Origin: UBA2033 sp035345875
Lineage (GTDB): Bacteria; Spirochaetota; Leptospiria; Leptospirales; Leptospiraceae
Direction of reading: 5' to 3'
Assembly: GCA_035345875.1 (NCBI GenBank)
Contig: DAORDH010000025.1
Coordinates: 1 to 64,000, forward strand
Length of the DNA stretch: 64,000 bases
Shown: positions 61,077 to 64,000 of the stretch, piece after piece
How the letters are laid out: the number at the start of each line of letters is the position of its first letter
Numbering within the stretch: position 1 is the stretch's first letter
Notes under the pieces: model-generated
Told to the model about the DNA's origin: nothing
What the model saw: only the letters and a program-made list of their open reading frames with translations
The model's database searches: none
Translations under genes and position numbers: made by a program

Positions 61077-63818
61077 ATGTTTAAACTACTATTCTACTTT
61101 CTTTTTCTCTTTATCTTATCGTGTAAAAATGATTTGAACCAACAAAATACTGATTTGGGATTTTTAAGTTTCTTAATTCGACTTAGTATGGGAGCTGTAA
61201 ATACCTCCAATCCAATAATAAATCCAGAAAATGATTTTTATGCCAATGATAGTTTAGCTCCTGTGTTAATTGCAAGGGATAGAGAATTGGGTGTAAAATT
61301 TGGAACAGAAATTTCTAGCTGTGATTTAGAATTTAACTCTACAAAGATAACTCCAATCGTGCGATATGCGTCAGATACTCAAACAAATTATTTTTCACCA
61401 CAGCCAGGATCATACTGGCCTATAGATGTAGTAAATCCTTTTACTTTAAAGTTTAGTAATTGTATCAGTAAGACAGGTTCTACTTTTGATACAAGCGCAA
61501 TCAGTATGAAGTTATATGTAGCAGAAAAAGTAATTTACATAGATGGAATTGGAGGAGTTGATACAAATTCTGGAACAAATACTCTACCAGTAAAAACGAT
61601 ACCAGCAGGTATTAGTCTCGCCAGTGCTTCCTGTTCTGACCGATGTGCGATTGCACTAAAGGGCGGTGAATACATACTAAACTCTGGAATTATCGTTCCT
61701 ACTAATCTGAGTATATTTGGAGGATTTGACCCAATCGATTGGCGAAAACGGCGAGCAGATAAAACTGCCCTACCTCCTTATGATACGATCATTACCGATA
61801 ACTCATCTGGTATTACAAGCACAGGATCGGATCCTTACTCGACTCTTAAATTTTTAAATTACTCTGGATTACAAAGTAAAACAGTAATCGATGGTATCAT
61901 TGTAAATGGTCCAACAACAGCAAATTCAAATAGCTATATTTCTCCTATCGGTTCTGTTGCACTAACTTCTGGTAGTGGTTTTATTATAAGAAATACAATT
62001 TCAAATGATAGATCCACATCCGCTTTATCTATCACTTCGGCTGGATTCTCCTCAATAACCAGCTCAGGATCGATACTGATTCAAAACTCAACTCTACAAG
62101 CATCACCGATTGTCGCTGCAACTTCTACAAGATACGGAATTGTTTACGCAAGTTCTGTGACCGGTAGTAGCTTTACGTTGGAAACATCAATAGTCAATGG
62201 AGGAGTGTCATCCGTTGGTAGTAGTGGTTTTTTTGCGACAGGAAGCCCTTCTGGAAATATACTTCTATCAAAAAATACGATCGTTAGTCCCGATTGTAGC
62301 ACAATTTGTGCTACTGTGGGAGTTACAATGGATTTTACAACTGCTTCCGGTGCAATCATTTCAGACAATACAATTCAGGTCACCAATGGAAATAATTCTA
62401 GAGGAATCTCAAGTAGTATGGGATCTGGAATTCAAATTAAAAACAATATGATTCAAGTTACAGGGATAAACTCTGGATCTGTATTTGGAATCTCATTTGG
62501 TGGAACTTCCTCAAATCAAATCGTTGATGGAAATACAATTACAACCTCTACAGCGGGTGCTGGTGGGGTAAATAAAGGAATTGATATCAATGGCAGTGTT
62601 TCCTCGATCAATGTATTAAATAATACAATTAATACTGGCATTTGCCCTGCTGCATCTTGTGCTAGAGGAATACACAAGCAAAATGCATCAAATTCTACTA
62701 TTGTTGGAAACAATATAACGATAGGCAATTGCTCTAACGCTTGTGATGCTCGAGTCATTGACTCTGCTGGCGGTGGAAGCAATACAATACAAAATAATAT
62801 TCTAAGCTATGGAGCGGTAACATCCGGAAATCCCGCCACCGGTATAGAGCTCAATTCTGGAAACTTTACCATTGATGGAAATACGATCAATGGAGGAACT
62901 TGCACAGGCAGCGTGAACTGCACTGGAATTAATATTTCAGCTGCTACAAATATAACAATTACGAATAATACAATTACAGCGGGAAGCACAACAGGCACTG
63001 GGAATCAAATTGGTGTTCTCATGGGTGCTGCTGCAACTAGTTTCACTTTTACAGGAAATACTATAAGCTCAGGAGTCAATAGTGGAAGTCCTGCCAATCG
63101 AATTGCTCTTGATCTTGTAAATTGGCCTAACAATTCCACCATTCATAGAAATACATTTACAAATCTAAGTGGAAGTGGAAATGCAATTGGAGTCAGGTTT
63201 TCTACTCTAGCAAATTCCTTGCGTTTTTGCAGTAATCTAATTTTGGCTGGAAATACTACGTTAGGGGAATCGGTAGGAATTAACGCACAGAGATTAAACG
63301 GAGGTGCAAAATTTTTAGGAAATACAATCGTATTAGGAACGGCGAGTGTTTCCGCTTCTGGAATGAAATTTGTGACAAACTCTAGCTATGATAATATGGA
63401 AATCCTCTACAATATTGTGCAAGGAAATGTAGCACAAACTGCCTCCACTTCTTGCTTTGTAGAACAAGGAGCGATAACCTATATCACACATCAGAATAAT
63501 TCAGTCTCTAATTGTAGTACCTATTACAACGAAAATGGAATCGTGCGCTCTCTATTTTGTTCAGGAAATTTTGGAAATGGTGGTTGCGGAGCTCCTCCTC
63601 AAACTATGCAATTTCCAACTGCTACTGGAAATACAATTTCAATTCCCGTTTTTGTGAATCCTGCCTCCAACGATTATAGATTAAATACATCTTCAACACC
63701 TGTAGATATTCTAACAGGGATGAATAATACAGCTACCTATACTAGTCTGTGTGGAGATATTTTAGATAGAGACGGACTCGCTAGAGGACTCAATACATCT
63801 ATAGGTGCCTATCGTTAG
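61077..63818 (+). CDS. Large lipoprotein with right-handed beta-helix
   Basis: A 913-residue surface or periplasmic lipoprotein. The signal ends FILSC. A DUF1565-like segment YIDGIGGVDTNSGTNTLPVKTI lies near residue 155, followed by about 600 residues of parallel beta-helix repeats rich in Asn, Ser, Thr and Gly (units such as SGNFTIDGNTINGG, SAATNITITNNTITAG, ILLSKNTIVS). Such solenoids bind or cleave polysaccharides or act as adhesins. Several repeats carry a Cys pair (CPAASC, CSNAC), probably disulphides. It ends SIGAYR, a frequent ending of this protein class. AGGA precedes the ATG. Confidence 0.85.
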   Translation: MFKLLFYFLFLFILSCKNDLNQQNTDLGFLSFLIRLSMGAVNTSNPIINPENDFYANDSLAPVLIARDRELGVKFGTEISSCDLEFNSTKITPIVRYASDTQTNYFSPQPGSYWPIDVVNPFTLKFSNCISKTGSTFDTSAISMKLYVAEKVIYIDGIGGVDTNSGTNTLPVKTIPAGISLASASCSDRCAIALKGGEYILNSGIIVPTNLSIFGGFDPIDWRKRRADKTALPPYDTIITDNSSGITSTGSDPYSTLKFLNYSGLQSKTVIDGIIVNGPTTANSNSYISPIGSVALTSGSGFIIRNTISNDRSTSALSITSAGFSSITSSGSILIQNSTLQASPIVAATSTRYGIVYASSVTGSSFTLETSIVNGGVSSVGSSGFFATGSPSGNILLSKNTIVSPDCSTICATVGVTMDFTTASGAIISDNTIQVTNGNNSRGISSSMGSGIQIKNNMIQVTGINSGSVFGISFGGTSSNQIVDGNTITTSTAGAGGVNKGIDINGSVSSINVLNNTINTGICPAASCARGIHKQNASNSTIVGNNITIGNCSNACDARVIDSAGGGSNTIQNNILSYGAVTSGNPATGIELNSGNFTIDGNTINGGTCTGSVNCTGINISAATNITITNNTITAGSTTGTGNQIGVLMGAAATSFTFTGNTISSGVNSGSPANRIALDLVNWPNNSTIHRNTFTNLSGSGNAIGVRFSTLANSLRFCSNLILAGNTTLGESVGINAQRLNGGAKFLGNTIVLGTASVSASGMKFVTNSSYDNMEILYNIVQGNVAQTASTSCFVEQGAITYITHQNNSVSNCSTYYNENGIVRSLFCSGNFGNGGCGAPPQTMQFPTATGNTISIPVFVNPASNDYRLNTSSTPVDILTGMNNTATYTSLCGDILDRDGLARGLNTSIGAYR

Positions 63819-63964
63819 TATCATTTTAGATCTAATCCGAGATTTTTTATTTATGAGCTAAATAGAATTTTTTTTTACTCATTGTATGTTTTTTATAATA
63901 AAGATAAAAAGTTATTTATACACCAAAGGATTCCAAATATTTTGGTAAATTATTTAAGGGATAT

Positions 63965-64000
63965 ATGTTCACATCTGAAATCAAAAATATTACAGGAATC
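63965..64000 (+). CDS. Start of a gene cut by the right window edge
   Basis: An ATG preceded by TTAAGGG at a good distance opens a frame of twelve codons (MFTSEIKNITGI) that runs off the window without a stop. The ribosome-binding site and frame make a real gene likely, but too little is present to name it. It follows the beta-helix lipoprotein gene by 146 bp. Confidence 0.4.
   Translation, partial: MFTSEIKNITGI

Noticed and set aside
62144..62998. Antisense frames within the beta-helix gene
   Set aside because: They mirror the repetitive composition of the real gene and carry no start signal or motif.

Overview
The window is AT-rich (roughly two thirds A+T by eye) bacterial chromosome, densely coded on both strands, and fits a member of the Leptospiraceae (Spirochaetota). 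The pointers are a DUF1564-type protein, a family I know essentially from Leptospira; an ArgS whose HIGH region reads NIVSARAA; many small lipoproteins with the relaxed spirochaetal lipobox; and a PilZ protein beside a PlsC-type acyltransferase. No phage, insertion sequence, CRISPR array or rRNA was seen.

Layout. 0-8.4 kb: an unknown protein, an HDOD protein with a degenerate receiver, a WG-repeat lipoprotein coupled to a Nudix hydrolase, then leftward genes for a metallo-beta-lactamase-fold protein with two cyclic-nucleotide-binding domains, a small alpha/beta hydrolase, a DUF4404-like protein and the DUF1564 protein. 8.8-12.8 kb: leuCD, a secreted FKBP isomerase, an M24 peptidase, a Cys-rich-repeat protein. 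13-17.9 kb: a thioredoxin-fold protein, a CASTOR/POLLUX-like channel, a lipoprotein, a DUF4956 membrane protein. 18.1-23.4 kb: a small secreted protein, propionyl-CoA synthetase, an OFA-type MFS transporter and Nnr. 23.5-32 kb: secreted and lipoprotein genes, a Phd/VapC module, NRDE, F420-like reductase, ABHD18-like hydrolase, malate:quinone oxidoreductase, ribosome hibernation factor. 32.4-38.9 kb: Tgt fused to an MnmC-like methyltransferase, a HigBA-type module, an ABC-F ATPase, an RHH/PIN module, acyltransferase, PilZ. 39.2-47.7 kb: lipoprotein, recO, small membrane protein, argS, cinA, beta-propeller-like protein, YkgJ-type protein, then a leftward lipoprotein, FliG-like protein and M32 carboxypeptidase. 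47.8-50.3 kb: tRNA-Gly, a ParE-type module and a 1.1 kb repeat-rich gap. 50.5-55.2 kb: a frameshifted GMC oxidoreductase and poorly characterised genes. 55.6-63.8 kb: two convergent TonB-dependent receptors and a large beta-helix lipoprotein.

The most unusual items are (i) the Tgt-MnmC-like fusion, two wobble-base modification activities in one polypeptide; (ii) toxin-antitoxin promoters whose -10 box sits only 6 nt from the start codon, predicting leaderless transcripts; (iii) two copies of a three-hairpin intergenic element whose stems covary, both placed between convergent genes; (iv) a 1.1 kb gap with dispersed ACCGAT and CACGAAG repeats; and (v) a GC-rich segment after tRNA-Gly bounded by an 11-nt copy of the tRNA 3' end. 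Four toxin-antitoxin modules lie within 22 kb. I found no multi-gene system that I can defend as wholly new.
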